From Plecoglossus altivelis (taxonomy: Eukaryota > Chordata > Actinopteri > Osmeriformes > Plecoglossidae): a DNA stretch of 64,000 nucleotides. The position numbers and the translations under genes are program-made. Shown here one piece after another: positions 22,456-33,865 of this stretch; position 1 is the first letter of the stretch; the number at the start of each line of letters is the position of its first letter. Under the pieces are notes generated by a model. The model had not been told where the DNA came from, ran no database searches, and saw only the letters and a program-made list of their open reading frames with translations. The stretch is taken from the NCBI GenBank assembly GCA_036571765.1, contig BROE01000025.1:1736618-1800617 (forward strand). The letters run 5' to 3'.

Positions 22456-25004
22456 TTCTCTCCCCCGCCCAATATAAACCACGAGACTAATTTATTAATA
22501 GTTTCACAAAAGGAATTAAGCAGCACTTCTAAAGTCAAGCGAAAACACTGAAATTCAGAACGGTCTTTCCTCTCTGCTTCAACATCAATAAAAGTCTGTT
22601 CTAACCAGCTGGTTGATTTCTCCCCTCATTCCTGGTAATGATTACGGAGAGGCAAAACTTAGGCTGTCACAAGCGAAACGGAACGCTCCGGCATCTGATA
22701 GTCATGTTTTATTCTCTTTCGTTTTATTCTCTTGCTTGAACATTCTGAAACACTGTAATTTCTATCTCGCGAGTGCCTTAGGAAATCCATGATTTATTCA
22801 TTAGAGGGCACGGGTAGCTTAGACCGCGCATAGGGGAATGAGCACCTCGCACAATGGCTCCCATCTTTCAATACAGACAACATTTCTAGGTCATCCATTT
22901 AGAGCACCTGCACACTTCAGACTACAAGTATTGCCGATCTCGGTGCGATGGGAGCGCTGGGTGTCAGGGACTGTGATAGACACTTAAGAGACTTGACATA
23001 AAGGTTATTACAGTAATACAGGAGCTAAAGCTATGAGTCACTGACCAAGAAATAAACCAGAAACCTGTGGACCAAAAAAAAAAAAAGAAGGAAAAGAATG
23101 AAAAGAATAAGCCGGGTTTTGGTTTAGTCTTTGCTCGCTTGCAGGAAAAGCCCCGCCCGCGAGCCCTGTCAAGAACCTCGTCGCGTCTGTCGAGCGTCTC
23201 AACGCTCCCTCTCATCCCAGCCCCGGCGGCCACGGAACGTTCCAGGAGGTCCCGTTCGACGCGAGACAATGTCCCGATTGATCGAGGCCATGTCGGACCG
23301 AGAGCGCCCGTCGATATGGCCCCGTTATGAAAACCCCCCCCCGAAATCGGCGGCGGGCTTGGCGAGGCTGAGCTGATGGAGGAAGTGGGAGATTAGAGCC
23401 GGTAACCAAGCTAGTGCGTCTCAAGCCCCCCCCCCCTCCAGCAGTCAGTCCCTGCAGATGTATCCATCTGCCTTCACTCTCCGCACTGAGTGGCTGTTTG
23501 AAGGGCTTCGCTCCACAATTTATCCCGAGGCTTAACAATCCAATGTTGGTTGTTGCCGAAGATAATTACTCTCCATTGATGACAGAGTACCCCGGGCTAG
23601 CCGTGGTCAATTTGCATTGCCCAATGCCGCCAATCAATAGCAGGGACGGTTGGCAGCTGATAAGCGTGTACGTTGGACTTGTGTTTGCAGGGAAGAATGT
23701 CCAGCTCTTTCTATCTTCTATGCTCCACCCCCCCCCCCTGGGGGGGCTGACTGAGTATTTGTTATCATGAGAAGCTCAGAGTAGCCGGCAGAGGAAGGAG
23801 TGAGATTAAATATAGGGTTACCAGAGCAAAGGCCTAATCCCTTCAGAGACAAATGCAGGGTCTCCGAAGCACATTTGTTGTGCGGCCTGAGGTTTAACAA
23901 CTAACATTATAAGTCCATTTCTCATCATTACCGCCCCGGCTTCTCTGAGAGGGTCAGTATGGCAACGGAGGCTCCGCTGAGACAGGTGGATGGAGGGAGC
24001 TCAGGCGGAGAGGAAAAAGCTGGGAAAATGGAGTTTGCGTGTGTTTGCCATAATGTGCTAGACTACAGCCGCTCCGTTTCTGACAAAGCGTGGGGAGGGA
24101 TTTCGGAGGGTGTCTTTATGCAACAAGCTCCAGAAACGTAGCGAAGACTAGCCAAAGTGGGGGCGTGAGAAGTGTGTGTATATGTGTGTCCGCGTATGTG
24201 TGTGTGCGTGTGCTGTCACCTCCGCGCCCTCCACATGCCCCAGTGCCTTACTAGAGTCAGTTGAACATGGACACAACAGCTCCGGGGCAGCCATCCAGCC
24301 TCGTGTCAGATTTGGCCACCCAGCAGCGCTGGCGGCTGGCCTTTCGGCCCCACCACGTCACAAGAGCTTCCCGGGTGCATGGAGGCAGATGTTTTGACAC
24401 ATGGAAAAGAACCAGAGGGGTTGGGGAGGGGGGGGGGCACCCAACAGCGTGGCACGATGACTCCTCTAGTGTTACAGAAGTATATAATAAGACCCCTTGA
24501 GGGGAAGAGGCCTGTGGAGGAAGCACGCTGGCTTTAAAGAGGAAACCGTAAAAAAAAGAACCCCCCCAAAAAACAAAACAGGCTGATTCCATTGGAGGCC
24601 TTATTAACATTGCCTTTTCACTGGGAGAGGCTGGTTCAGTTCAGGAAGCTGCAGCTGCTAGGGCCATGCATGTTCTATTATGATTCAATCAATTACAGCT
24701 CCGACACTACCGCTTCATTAGCTCCATGCTCAGGCAACAGATTTGCACGAGTGACATTCGAAAAACCGAAAAGGAAAAGAGAAAATGGCCGCCTGGCTTT
24801 CCCCCCGCGCTCAGGGATGACGCTAAGATGGCGCCGAGGTCAACGAGGAAACGCGCGCCGGGGCGTCGTGTTCTATTGGCACGCATTTAGTCTAGCTCCG
24901 TCACATTGTGGACCAGGGACACAGGGTACTCTGATGTATTGGCTATTCCTCTTTCTCCTTCTCGCTGGAGAAGAACATTGTGTTGACTGACCTTGGCTTC
25001 ATTC
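22456..25004. other. repeat-poor sequence with CpG patches
   Basis: 22480-22900 and 23440-23700 are complex A/T-balanced blocks with conserved-non-coding character (AATTACTCTCCATTGATGAC, CCAATCAATAGC). 23140-23330 is CpG-rich. Two close AAxATGGC words (AAAATGGCCGCC at about 24782 and AAGATGGCGCC at about 24826) resemble YY1-type promoter elements, but their open frames are only 12 and 20 codons long with no donor. No gene is called. Confidence 0.45.
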
Positions 25005-25758
25005 CATTCTTCATACAGTCAGTAAGAATGTCCATTCTTCATACAGTCAGTAAGAGTGTCCACTCTACATACAGTCAGTAAGAGTGTCCACTCTTCAGAC
25101 AGTCAGTAAGAGTGTCCACTCTTCATACAGTCAGTAAGAGTGTCCACTCTTCATACAGTCAGTAAGAGTGTCCACTCTTCATACAGTCAGTAAGAGTGTC
25201 CATTCTTCACACAGTCAGTAAGAGTGTCCATTCTTCAGACAGTCAGTAAGAGTGTCCACTCTTCAGACAGTCAGTAAGTGTCCACTCTTCACACAGTCAG
25301 TAAGAGTGTCCATTCTTCAGACAGTCAGTAAGAGTGTCCACTCTACATACAGTCAGTAAGAATGTCCACTCTTCATACAGTCAGTAAGAGTGTCCACTCT
25401 TCATACAGTCAGTAAGAATGTCCATTCTTCATACAGTCAGTAAGAGTGTCCACTCTTCATACAGTCAGTAAGAGTGTCCACTCTTCATACAGTCAGTAAG
25501 AGTGTCCACTCTTCATACAGTCAGTAAGAGTGTCCATTCTTCAGACAGTCAGTAAGAGTGTCCACTCTACATACAGTCAGTAAGAATGTCCACTCTTCAT
25601 ACAGTCAGTAAGAATGTCCACTCTTCATACAGTCAGTAAGAGTGTCCATTCTTCAGACAGTCAGTAAGAGTGTCCACTCTTCAGACAGTCAGTAAGAGTG
25701 TCCACTCTACATACAGTCAGTAAGAATGTCCACTCTTCATACAGTCAGTAAGAGTGTT
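25005..25758. repeat. 28-bp minisatellite, 27 copies
   Basis: Twenty-seven head-to-tail units fill 754 bases. All are 28 bp except the tenth, which has lost two bases. Each begins CA(C/T)TCT and contains ACAGTCAGTAAG, with variable positions at base 3 (C/T), the TCAT/TCAG/ACAT/TCAC block and the AAGAATG/AAGAGTG block. Variants recur in the same order in several places, indicating growth by block duplication. There are no unique spacers, so it is not a CRISPR-like array. Confidence 0.97.
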
Positions 25759-26999
25759 CGACTAGGCAAGAGCTCCCATCTTTTCAAAGGCATTTACACG
25801 GGCAGCTAAATAAGTGAATACATGTTTCTATCTCCCACCATGAGATACGAGCGTGTTCCGTGTTTGTTGTTGTTGTTGTTGGCACGAACGGGCTGGCCTG
25901 GAGATACGAAGCAGTGATGTCACGTTTTGTAGACCTGACTTATCACATTGTTTCAATTACGGGAGTTCGGGTGGGGCTGCGGGGGGTGGCCATGGTGGGG
26001 GGGTTCCCCACCATGGTATTTCAGCGGAGACTGTCGGATCTTTGGCCCGTCTCCTGATCCAAGTTACCACAAGGAAAATAGCAGAAGAGCTTCAATAATC
26101 GCATTTCTTTAACGGTACGTGCTTGGACAGGAAATAAAGTCGGAGGGAAAAAAAGGAACCATTGGCGGAGGGGGCGGGCAGGGGCGGCGGGCGGGACGGG
26201 CCAGGGGGGGGGAATCCCCCGTTGTGAAAAACAAATCAACGGCAAGCAAATGAGATGAATTGAGTTAGGAATATCACATTACCATCATTAAATCAAATTT
26301 ACAACAGTAGATTTCAAATTCAATCAGGTGAAAAAAGGCCAGCTGTTTACACTGATCCGGTCTGAGAACCAGCAGTGGACTTCAGAGTTGACTCGGAACT
26401 CCAATCTACACGGCCAAGCCCAAGGTAAACAAACCACGAGAGTTCTGATTGAATTCAGGTGAGCTGCGGAACCGTCGACAGGCCCGCAAAACACTTTTCC
26501 AAAGGAACCCATCTCTCCATCTTCACACAGGCAAGGAGCTGGAGATCCACTGACGTCTTGCGAGCTGTGAGTATCTTGGAGAACAGGCACATTAACTTTC
26601 CCCAATTCAATCAGAGGACAGATGGCTATGCCATCCCATTGAATCCTCTTCATTCATCCCTCAGTCTCCTCACAAAAACCTCCACTCCGCAGCCAACTAG
26701 CTAGCTTGACGTTCCTTTGAAGAATAACTCCTTTATCCAGGCAACGCTAGCGCAGTAGACTGCTGTAATATCATCGAGCTAATCACAATTAATGGAGGAC
26801 AGAGGAACTAAAGTACCATGAGATCGGAGTCACTTTCAGGGCATAAACAGTAAATGGCTTATTCAATCACTGCTCATAGTAATGTACGATAGCACTGAAG
26901 CCAAGGACAGCTGGGTAGACCAACAGACAGACTGCATTAGCGCAGCCTGTGGAGCCATGCTAAAGCCTGATGGCAAAGACGAACGCAGTCTAGCCGTCT
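25759..26999. other. unique sequence with a perfect hairpin
   Basis: Contains a short (TTG)n at 25865-25881, the hairpin at 25990-26016 and a G/C-rich stretch at 26155-26218. 26260-26700 is A/T-balanced with AATTCAATCAGG-type words. A possible 36-base exon (acceptor CTTCACACAG at about 26530, donor GTGAGT at 26567) encodes nothing recognisable. Confidence 0.45.
25990..26016. repeat. perfect hairpin, 11-bp stem and 5-nt loop
   Basis: CCATGGTGGGG (25990-26000) pairs exactly with CCCCACCATGG (26006-26016) around the loop GGGTT. Each arm holds an NcoI site. In RNA or single-stranded DNA this would be a stable hairpin. Confidence 0.7.
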
Positions 27000-28076
27000 T
27001 TAATTGAAACCAGGGTGGAAAAAGTAGCACCAGAAAGAGTTAAAAGTTGAACACCAGTCAGATGTTTTCCATTTAAACCCATAATGGTGTGCATCGGAGT
27101 TAGAAATCCCCGTATTTCCAGCTTCAGGACCCTTGACTCCTGCAGAAATGGCCTCCGCAAAGGGGTTAAGTATGTCAACCTCAATACCTTCACCCAAGAA
27201 GAACCCTTGAAAACACCAAATCTGCTGAATCTGCCATTTTTTTGGAGTATAATGACCTTATTCTGTCTGGAGTCCTTTCAAGCCGAGGAGAGAAAAAAAA
27301 AAGACTGAAAATGAATTCAAGTTTGATGAAGATGTCTGCTAATCTTCCAGGCCTTTCTGTAGCTAATATGGATTAGACATTTGAGCTGACGAGCTCAGAG
27401 AAAATGCCAGAAAAGCCTTTTTTCATCACAGTCCTGTGTGTACTTTGGCCCCTAGCCAGCCCGACTCCTCCCTTTGTCTCCTGGGACATGCCCTTGGATG
27501 AGAACCCCCTGACCCCCGCCCCAAGGGGCACCCCGGCCCAGGGGGCACCCGGCCCAGGCCCCCGTGGTGGTGGTGGTAGGGGAGAGGGGGGGGGGGCTGT
27601 TTGGGTTGATGAATGAGTGGCGTGAAGGCTAGAGACCTTCTTGACTAATTACAGGTGCAGGAGTCCAGTGGCGAAACGGCTTCTCTTGAGAGTAGCGTCA
27701 CGTTGAGCTAGTGTTTCTTTGTTCCGTCATGAGTTTAGCTTTGGTCCCAAAAGGATCCATCACAAAGCTGCCTGCCTGCTCTCAGCTCCGAGTCTCACCA
27801 CCAAAGAACAGCTAAGTACACAGAAGTAACTTAATTTTTCTCCCCCCCCCCCCTCAGTTTCAGAGCACTGTGCTCATTCATATGTGACATGGAAATGGCA
27901 TTTCTTACAGCCTGTCATTTCCTTTGGGGCAGTGGCATGCGGAGAACCACAATAATGTTACTTTGTCCGGGGGAAACACTACAGGTTATTCAGACTCAGT
28001 AACAGTGAGACATGCCCAAACTAAGTGAAGACATGCTGCGCGACATTAGAACAGACTGACATGAGCTTGTGGGGGA
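27000..28076. other. complex block then GC-rich sequence
   Basis: 27000-27310 is an unusually clean block. Its minus strand stays open for ~80 codons but has no start, acceptor or recognised domain, so a conserved non-coding element is the more likely reading. 27500-27600 holds short inverted CCCC/GGGG words and a (GGT)n. 27842-27853 is a C-run. Confidence 0.4.
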
Positions 28077-28096
28077 GGGGGGGGGGGGGGGGGGGG
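28077..28096. repeat. poly-G run (20)
   Basis: Uninterrupted G20. Confidence 0.9.
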
Positions 28097-28251
28097 TTAC
28101 AAGGATGACAAAAACATGGGTCAAGCCATTCGGGAAACCGCAAGACCAAAAAAGATTCCATAGGAGGGTTTTCGGCCTTCATTTATTATCATTAGATTTT
28201 TTCCGTGGGTGGCATTGGGGTTGGGACCTCCATCCAAGTCCTGCTAAATGT

Positions 28252-28649
28252 GTGGCTTGCTAGGTGGCTTGCTAGGTGCATTGGTAGGTGGATTGCTAGG
28301 TGGATTGCTAGGTGGCTTGCTAGGTGGCTTGCTAGGTGGCTTGCTAGGTGGCTTGCTAGGTGGATTGCTAGGTGGCTTGCTAGGTGGATTGCTAGGTGCA
28401 TTGCTAGGTGGCTTGCTAGGTGCATTGCTAGGTGGCTTGCTAGGTGGATTGCTAGGTGGATTGGTAGGTGGCTTGCTAGGTGGCTTGCTAGGTGGATTGC
28501 TAGGTGGCTTGCTAGGTGGCTTGCTAGGTGGATTGCTAGGTGGCTTGCTAGGTGGATTGCTAGGTGGCTTGCTAGGTGGATTGCTAGGTGGATTGCTAGG
28601 TGGCTTGCTAGGTGGCTTGCTAGGTGGATTGCTAGGTGGCTTGCTAGGT
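28252..28649. repeat. 12-bp minisatellite, 33 copies (GCTAGGTGGCTT type)
   Basis: About 33 tandem 12-bp units of GCTAGGTGGCTT or GCTAGGTGGATT, with a few GCTAGGTGCATT and GGTAGGTGG variants. All of the long open frames at 28192-28715 (GGLL-, ARWL- and PPSN-type repeats) are translations of this array. Like the array at 3481-3652, the unit starts with GCTAG and is 12 bp long. Confidence 0.97.
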
Positions 28650-28857
28650 CTGGCTTTAGCTCGGCAGCGTTCGCAGCGTAGCCACCATCTCCGCACCTCT
28701 AAGCTTTGTCCTTAAGGAGTTTGACATTCCAGACATTCCTGAAAAGGTTCAGTTCATTAAACATAACCTTCAGAACAAAGCATCATGATGTCTCATGCCG
28801 GTCATGGGACTTCTATCGGGGCAGCGCTTCGGTTTGCAATATTCGGGTTCGCTCACA

Positions 28858-28895
<38 letters not shown>

Positions 28896-29364
28896 AAATA
28901 GTCGTGTGCTTGTTGCCAACTTATGATCCTGTGTTAGGCTGCCATTTTGTTTTGAGAAGGTGCGTTCGATGCACAAAAGCGAGCCACCTGAAAAGCGAAC
29001 GTCTCAGCTTTTCTCCGATTCATCTGTATGTATTTTGGCAATAAAATGAGCTGTTTATGCAGCAATCAAGCTACGAGTGAGCGAAGGGGGGGGGGGGAGT
29101 GAAGAAATGTCTAAGGAGGAGAGCGAAAAAGCGCTTAACATGAAACCCTCCAACCTGCTGCTGGTAGACAGCAAAGATGGGGCAGCGAGCCGGGGTTCTG
29201 TCGTAAAGACAAACAAGCATTAACTGGGGATGTTTTAAAAGCAACAACAGAGGGTTTTTATTTAATGTCTTAAAGCTTTAATTGGCAGCTCGGTTGTTTC
29301 CTCTTCAAGGAACTGGGTAACAGTAAACCCAGTGTTGGGAAAACCAAAGGGGCCCCCCCTGTCG
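28650..29364. other. unique sequence with a (CA)n microsatellite
   Basis: (CA)n at 28854-28891 with one T interruption. G-run at about 29087-29097. 29225-29335 (TTTAATGTCTTAAAGC, TTAATTGGCAGC) is a complex A/T-rich block. No gene is seen. Confidence 0.55.
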
Positions 29365-29404
29365 CCCCCCCCCCCCTCACACACACACACACGCACACAC
29401 ACAC
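29365..29404. repeat. poly-C followed by (CA)n
   Basis: C12 at 29365-29376, then CA repeats with one CGCA interruption. Confidence 0.9.
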
Positions 29405-29965
29405 CAAGCTCCTCTCAGGAGGCCCCACATCTGTGATCTTTACCAATTGAGCTGGAGAGGCCATGGCCCCAGGGGCCCGGCTGCCTACACCACTGGCCCC
29501 TCACACAGGCCTGGGAGTCTAATGGGCCTCGAAGGGCCATCAGCTCTCGTGCCCTGGGGTCAGACATGGAAGTGACTGGGGCACCCGGGATCTCAATAAA
29601 TCACCCAGGCGGTTTCCTTAAGCTAATAATTGAAGAGCCACCTCTCTTTACCAGTTGTGTCTGGAAATATTATGATTTCGCAATTTCCTCCTCTCCTTCT
29701 GCCCCGTCCTTTGGCTCTCTCTCTCTCGCTCTCCCCTTCTAGTGGATGTGGGGGGCTGCCGACCAAATGCAGAGCTCAACAACCAGCAGCGACTAAAGTG
29801 CTGTCTAAACAGGCCCAGGCCCAGGCCCTGGCCCCCGCCCCCTGGAGGGTTTCTGTCTAAGAGCTGAAGGGGACCAACTGAGCTCCAGATGAGACAACTG
29901 CCCTGGAGGGCTACCCAGTTGGTAGTTGATAGGGGAGGATATTATCCGGGTTTCTCTTTCTCTAC
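29405..29965. other. complex sequence
   Basis: 29405-29700 is repeat-poor with alternating GC-rich and TAATAATTGAAG-type words. A GGCCCA/GGCCCT repeat of about 25 bases sits at 29812-29840. Nothing gene-like is supported. Confidence 0.45.
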
Positions 29966-29969
29966 CTCC

Positions 29970-30033
<64 letters not shown>

Positions 30034-30090
30034 CTCCTTTCCCCTCTCTCTCTCTCTCTCCCTCTCTCCCTCTCCCCCCCCTCTTCCTTC
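29966..30090. repeat. (CT)n microsatellite, long
   Basis: Two near-perfect CT tracts (about 29972-30030 and 30041-30060) separated by CTACCTCCTTTCC, then CCT-rich sequence. Confidence 0.95.
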
Positions 30091-31545
30091 GTGTCTTGGC
30101 TGTGTTTGTCTGCTGAGGGTGGGACCCATATTGTCTTTAACTGCACTCCCCTCCGTGCGGAGAACAACCGGTTCTTTATTTGAAGGGCTTTACGACTCCA
30201 TATGCATTTTCACTTTAGATTTATTTAGTCGGGGGGCTTCGGGGAAGACCCCCGAGGGATTCCCCCAATCCTCGCCGCTCCAATCTCGGCCTCGCACGTT
30301 AGATTTACGTTCCTCACGAACACAAACAAAACTCCTGTCGCCCCCCCCCCCTCCTCCCCCTCTCCTCCGTCCCCCTAGGAGCCCAGCTTGTGAATCCGAC
30401 AGGCGCCACCATTGAGGCCTAGGGGGGAGGGAGATTGAGGGAGGAAAGGGAAGAGGATGAAAAGAAGGCCAGAGCCAAGTTCGATTCATGCTCCCGGGGC
30501 TGTACCACAGATGAGAGGAGTGGGCGGGCGGTGGAGGGAAGGGGAGGGGAGGCGAGGGTCGCTCCATTATCATTTCCAGGACAGGCACGGGGAAGGTCTG
30601 GCCGAATGATAAGAACTTGAGGGAGCTGAAGGAGGCCGAGGCCGTTGTCCGGGGCTAACGCCACATGGCGTGCCTCCGGTGAACAGACGCAGTACATCTG
30701 CCTGGCCTGAAGCATCATGATCTGGGGCTTACCCGGCAAAAGCCCCTCCATCCTCCATTCATTGTCTGGCCTGACATGTTGAGGGATGTGAGGGACCTAG
30801 GCGGAGACAAAGCTCTCTCCCTGTTGGCCCATTAGCTGAAGAAAGTGATGTCCGAGGTAGCGGAGCATGGCCGGGGTTGGGGATGTCTGTGTGTGTGTGT
30901 GGGGGGGTGGTTTATTAATGAGCCAATCGGGTGAGTGCAGGCAGGCCAGGGGCTGGTCATCGCTGACTGGAGCACCTTGGGCGGCCGACGGGAGAGATAC
31001 AGGGCCGCCCTGCAGGGGCTGGGCCTGTAATGCACTCCCTGGCGGGCAGTACGGAGGGACAGTTGACAAATGGACTCCTTCAGCTGGGCCACCACCGAGA
31101 GACGGAGGGGGGAGGAAAAGGGTCTCTCTGGCTCACGGCTGGTTTACCTGCTGCCACATTCGCTCTTTCACCCCCCCCCCCTTCCACACACATACACACA
31201 CACACACACACTAGCGTTCCTCCGACCGCCGCCATACTTCGGGCCAGACAAACACACACACGCTATACACAGGTGCGCGCACGTAAACAAACATACAGGA
31301 TGGCCGACGGCATTGGATAGTAGACAGACAGATTATTGTGAACGCTGTTTTGAGGAGCGTTCTTCCTGGCCCCTTCAGCTTTCATCTCCCTGTCGTCCTC
31401 ACAGTGTGTTCTCCCTGACAGGTTCCTTTACGTCCTGGATTCTGTGACACGGGCATCTGACTGCAACAGGAAGTTGTCAACCTGGCATTCACAAAGCTTG
31501 TTTTTCACACATTACCTCTGTTGACATTTATCCAGCACCCCCCCC
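30091..31545. other. complex sequence with small simple repeats
   Basis: Includes C- and CCT-rich sequence at 30338-30375, GGA-rich at 30420-30455, GT/G at 30887-30908 and C plus (CA)n at 31168-31211. On the minus strand at about 30707-30745 a possible small exon (acceptor ACATGTCAG, donor CGG then GTAAGC) would encode P-D-N-E-W-R-M-E-G-L-L-P, and the frame continues open well past the donor. I do not recognise it. A run of C8 borders the gap. Confidence 0.4.
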
Positions 31546-32242
31546 NNNNNNNNNNNNNNNNNNNNNNNNNNNNNNNNNNNNNNNNNNNNNNNNNNNNNNN
31601 NNNNNNNNNNNNNNNNNNNNNNNNNNNNNNNNNNNNNNNNNNNNNNNNNNNNNNNNNNNNNNNNNNNNNNNNNNNNNNNNNNNNNNNNNNNNNNNNNNNN
31701 NNNNNNNNNNNNNNNNNNNNNNNNNNNNNNNNNNNNNNNNNNNNNNNNNNNNNNNNNNNNNNNNNNNNNNNNNNNNNNNNNNNNNNNNNNNNNNNNNNNN
31801 NNNNNNNNNNNNNNNNNNNNNNNNNNNNNNNNNNNNNNNNNNNNNNNNNNNNNNNNNNNNNNNNNNNNNNNNNNNNNNNNNNNNNNNNNNNNNNNNNNNN
31901 NNNNNNNNNNNNNNNNNNNNNNNNNNNNNNNNNNNNNNNNNNNNNNNNNNNNNNNNNNNNNNNNNNNNNNNNNNNNNNNNNNNNNNNNNNNNNNNNNNNN
32001 NNNNNNNNNNNNNNNNNNNNNNNNNNNNNNNNNNNNNNNNNNNNNNNNNNNNNNNNNNNNNNNNNNNNNNNNNNNNNNNNNNNNNNNNNNNNNNNNNNNN
32101 NNNNNNNNNNNNNNNNNNNNNNNNNNNNNNNNNNNNNNNNNNNNNNNNNNNNNNNNNNNNNNNNNNNNNNNNNNNNNNNNNNNNNNNNNNNNNNNNNNNN
32201 NNNNNNNNNNNNNNNNNNNNNNNNNNNNNNNNNNNNNNNNNN
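31546..32242. other. assembly gap (697 N)
   Basis: Run of 697 N bounded by a C-run on the left and a T-run on the right. Open frames that cross it are artefacts. Confidence 0.99.
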
Positions 32243-33314
32243 TTTTTTTTTTTGCTTTTTCGCGCGCGAGACGCGGGATTGTGACAAATTCCGGAGCGTG
32301 TCTCCAGTGGATCCCGCTGCTTTGGTGTCAGCGCCGAGCGGGCTGTCTGCGCGTGATGGAACCTCCGCGATGAGCGCCGGTCCCTGTGGGACACGCGGCG
32401 AACAAGATGTCGCCTGTCAAGCGGGGAACATTTGAAAATAAATAACATCAATGATGATTTTCGGTTTACTTGTCATGAGCGCGCCCGCTTTGACGAGTGA
32501 TGTCGCTGCTCCGCTGGGGAAAGCAATCGCTCTCGCTTTTTTTTGGAAGGTAGTTTTTTTTTTGCCTCCTTTCTGGCCTTCTCCTTAGATACGCTGGTTT
32601 CCCACATCAACCTGCCAGCATACGAGAGAAGAGAAGACCCAACAAGCTGGAGGTACTGACACGTGGCGCTGATCATCTTTAATAACAAACAGCGCTGATG
32701 ATTACGGCTTGTACTGGTTGTACCGATGACTGCTTCAAAAACATGGACAGCTAGAAAAAACAAAACACTTTTTAATAGCCAAAGGGTTGTCACCGTGGCA
32801 TTCGGTGGACATTATGGGGGATTTAAACACGTAGTCAATGATTGTGTTTGGCTGGAAATACTTCTAACAACGATGCTTTTCATTCTTTGTTCTGTACCTT
32901 CAACGTGTCGTTGTTCTGTCTACAATATACTGTATGATATTATGAACTGATAAACAAAACACCTGCCATGTTTAATGGCATTAAACATCAAATCTATGTT
33001 ACTAATAGACTCCACTTTAACGTGATTCTATAATTCCTCCTGATTTGACAGGCAGGATAATCCCTTGGAGACGACACCATATGCGTGTGTGCGTGTGTGC
33101 GTGCGTGAGAGAGATTGTGTGTGTGTTCCTTGCTCTCTCAGCACATTGGAGCGAAGCCCAGCAGGGAAGGCTGTAGTGATTCGGGTCTCGAAAAGGAGCA
33201 CTTGTAACAAAGAGCCTCATCTCGACTCCTTAAGGAGAACCATCTGGTGTCTCGGGGAGAGCCACAGTCACTCGCAGGTCAGGAGCGGGAAAACAAACAT
33301 GCAGCAAATGCACA
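32243..33314. other. CpG patch then AT-rich unique sequence
   Basis: 32254-32420 is CpG-rich (CGCGCGCGAGACGCGGG). 32430-33050 is AT-rich and repeat-poor. An interrupted (GT)n lies at 33083-33126. No gene is supported. Confidence 0.45.
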
Positions 33315-33393
33315 TCTGTCTGTCTGTCTGTCTGTCTATCTGTCTGTCTGTCTGTCGGTCTGCCTGCGTGTCTGTCTGTCTGTCTGCCTGCCA
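33315..33393. repeat. (TCTG)n tetranucleotide array, interrupted
   Basis: About 19 CTGT/CTGC/CTGG units; interruptions are single-base substitutions. Confidence 0.95.
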
Positions 33394-33534
33394 TTCCTCT
33401 ATCAGGGGATTTCAGAATGTTCCTTTGGCATCTTTCATCTTCTGGAGAGCAAGGGCACATGTCTGGTGGATGAAGGCTGGAGGATAGGAACTTTGGGGGG
33501 TGAGAAGGAAAGACAGAAATGTCTGTGTCTTTGC

Positions 33535-33566
33535 CTGTGTGTGTGTGTGTCTGTGCCTGTGTGTGT

Positions 33567-33597
<31 letters not shown>

Positions 33598-33598
33598 A
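33535..33598. repeat. interrupted (GT)n microsatellite
   Basis: GT repeats broken by CTGTGCC and TCT words. Confidence 0.9.
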
Positions 33599-33793
33599 AG
33601 GTGGGGTGGTTGAGTGGTCGGATGGGAGACATTTCAACATGCTTGTTCCGGCTCTGTTCCTGCTTCTTAGCAAGCATGACTGGTGCAGTCATGGTTCATA
33701 ACTCACCCCGAAACTGACAGTTGGACCAGGAGGTAGGGGTTGAGGGGGGTTAGGGGGAGAGGTGATTGGGGACGGTCGAGAGGAGGGGTGGCT

Positions 33794-33865
33794 AGTCTGT
33801 CTGTCTGTCTGTCTGTCTGTCTGTATGTATGTATGTATGTATGTATGTATGTATGTATGTCTGTC
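33794..33865. repeat. compound (GTCT)n(GTAT)n tetranucleotide array
   Basis: About seven GTCT units are followed by about nine GTAT units and a closing GTCTGTC. Confidence 0.95.

Noticed and set aside
24783..24895. Two YY1-like ATGGC elements as a promoter with first exons
   Set aside because: The frames are only 12 and 20 codons and end in stops without donors; motif content alone was not enough.
25005..25758. CRISPR-like regular 28-bp repeats
   Set aside because: Units are contiguous with no unique spacers, and the sequence is vertebrate; it is a minisatellite.
25005..25758. Base-pair covariation in the AGAGTG-TC-CACTCT dyad at unit junctions
   Set aside because: Scoring each junction by eye, AATG is followed by the matching CATT in only 2 of 6 cases and AGTG is followed by CATT (wobble) in 5, so there is no convincing compensatory pattern.
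28192..28715. Long open frames with GGLL, ARWL or PPSN repeats
   Set aside because: They are six-frame translations of the 12-bp minisatellite; no flanking coding sequence, start context or splice signals.
31505..32451. Open frames of about 260-307 codons around 31.5-32.4 kb
   Set aside because: They run through the 697-N gap; nearly all residues are undefined.
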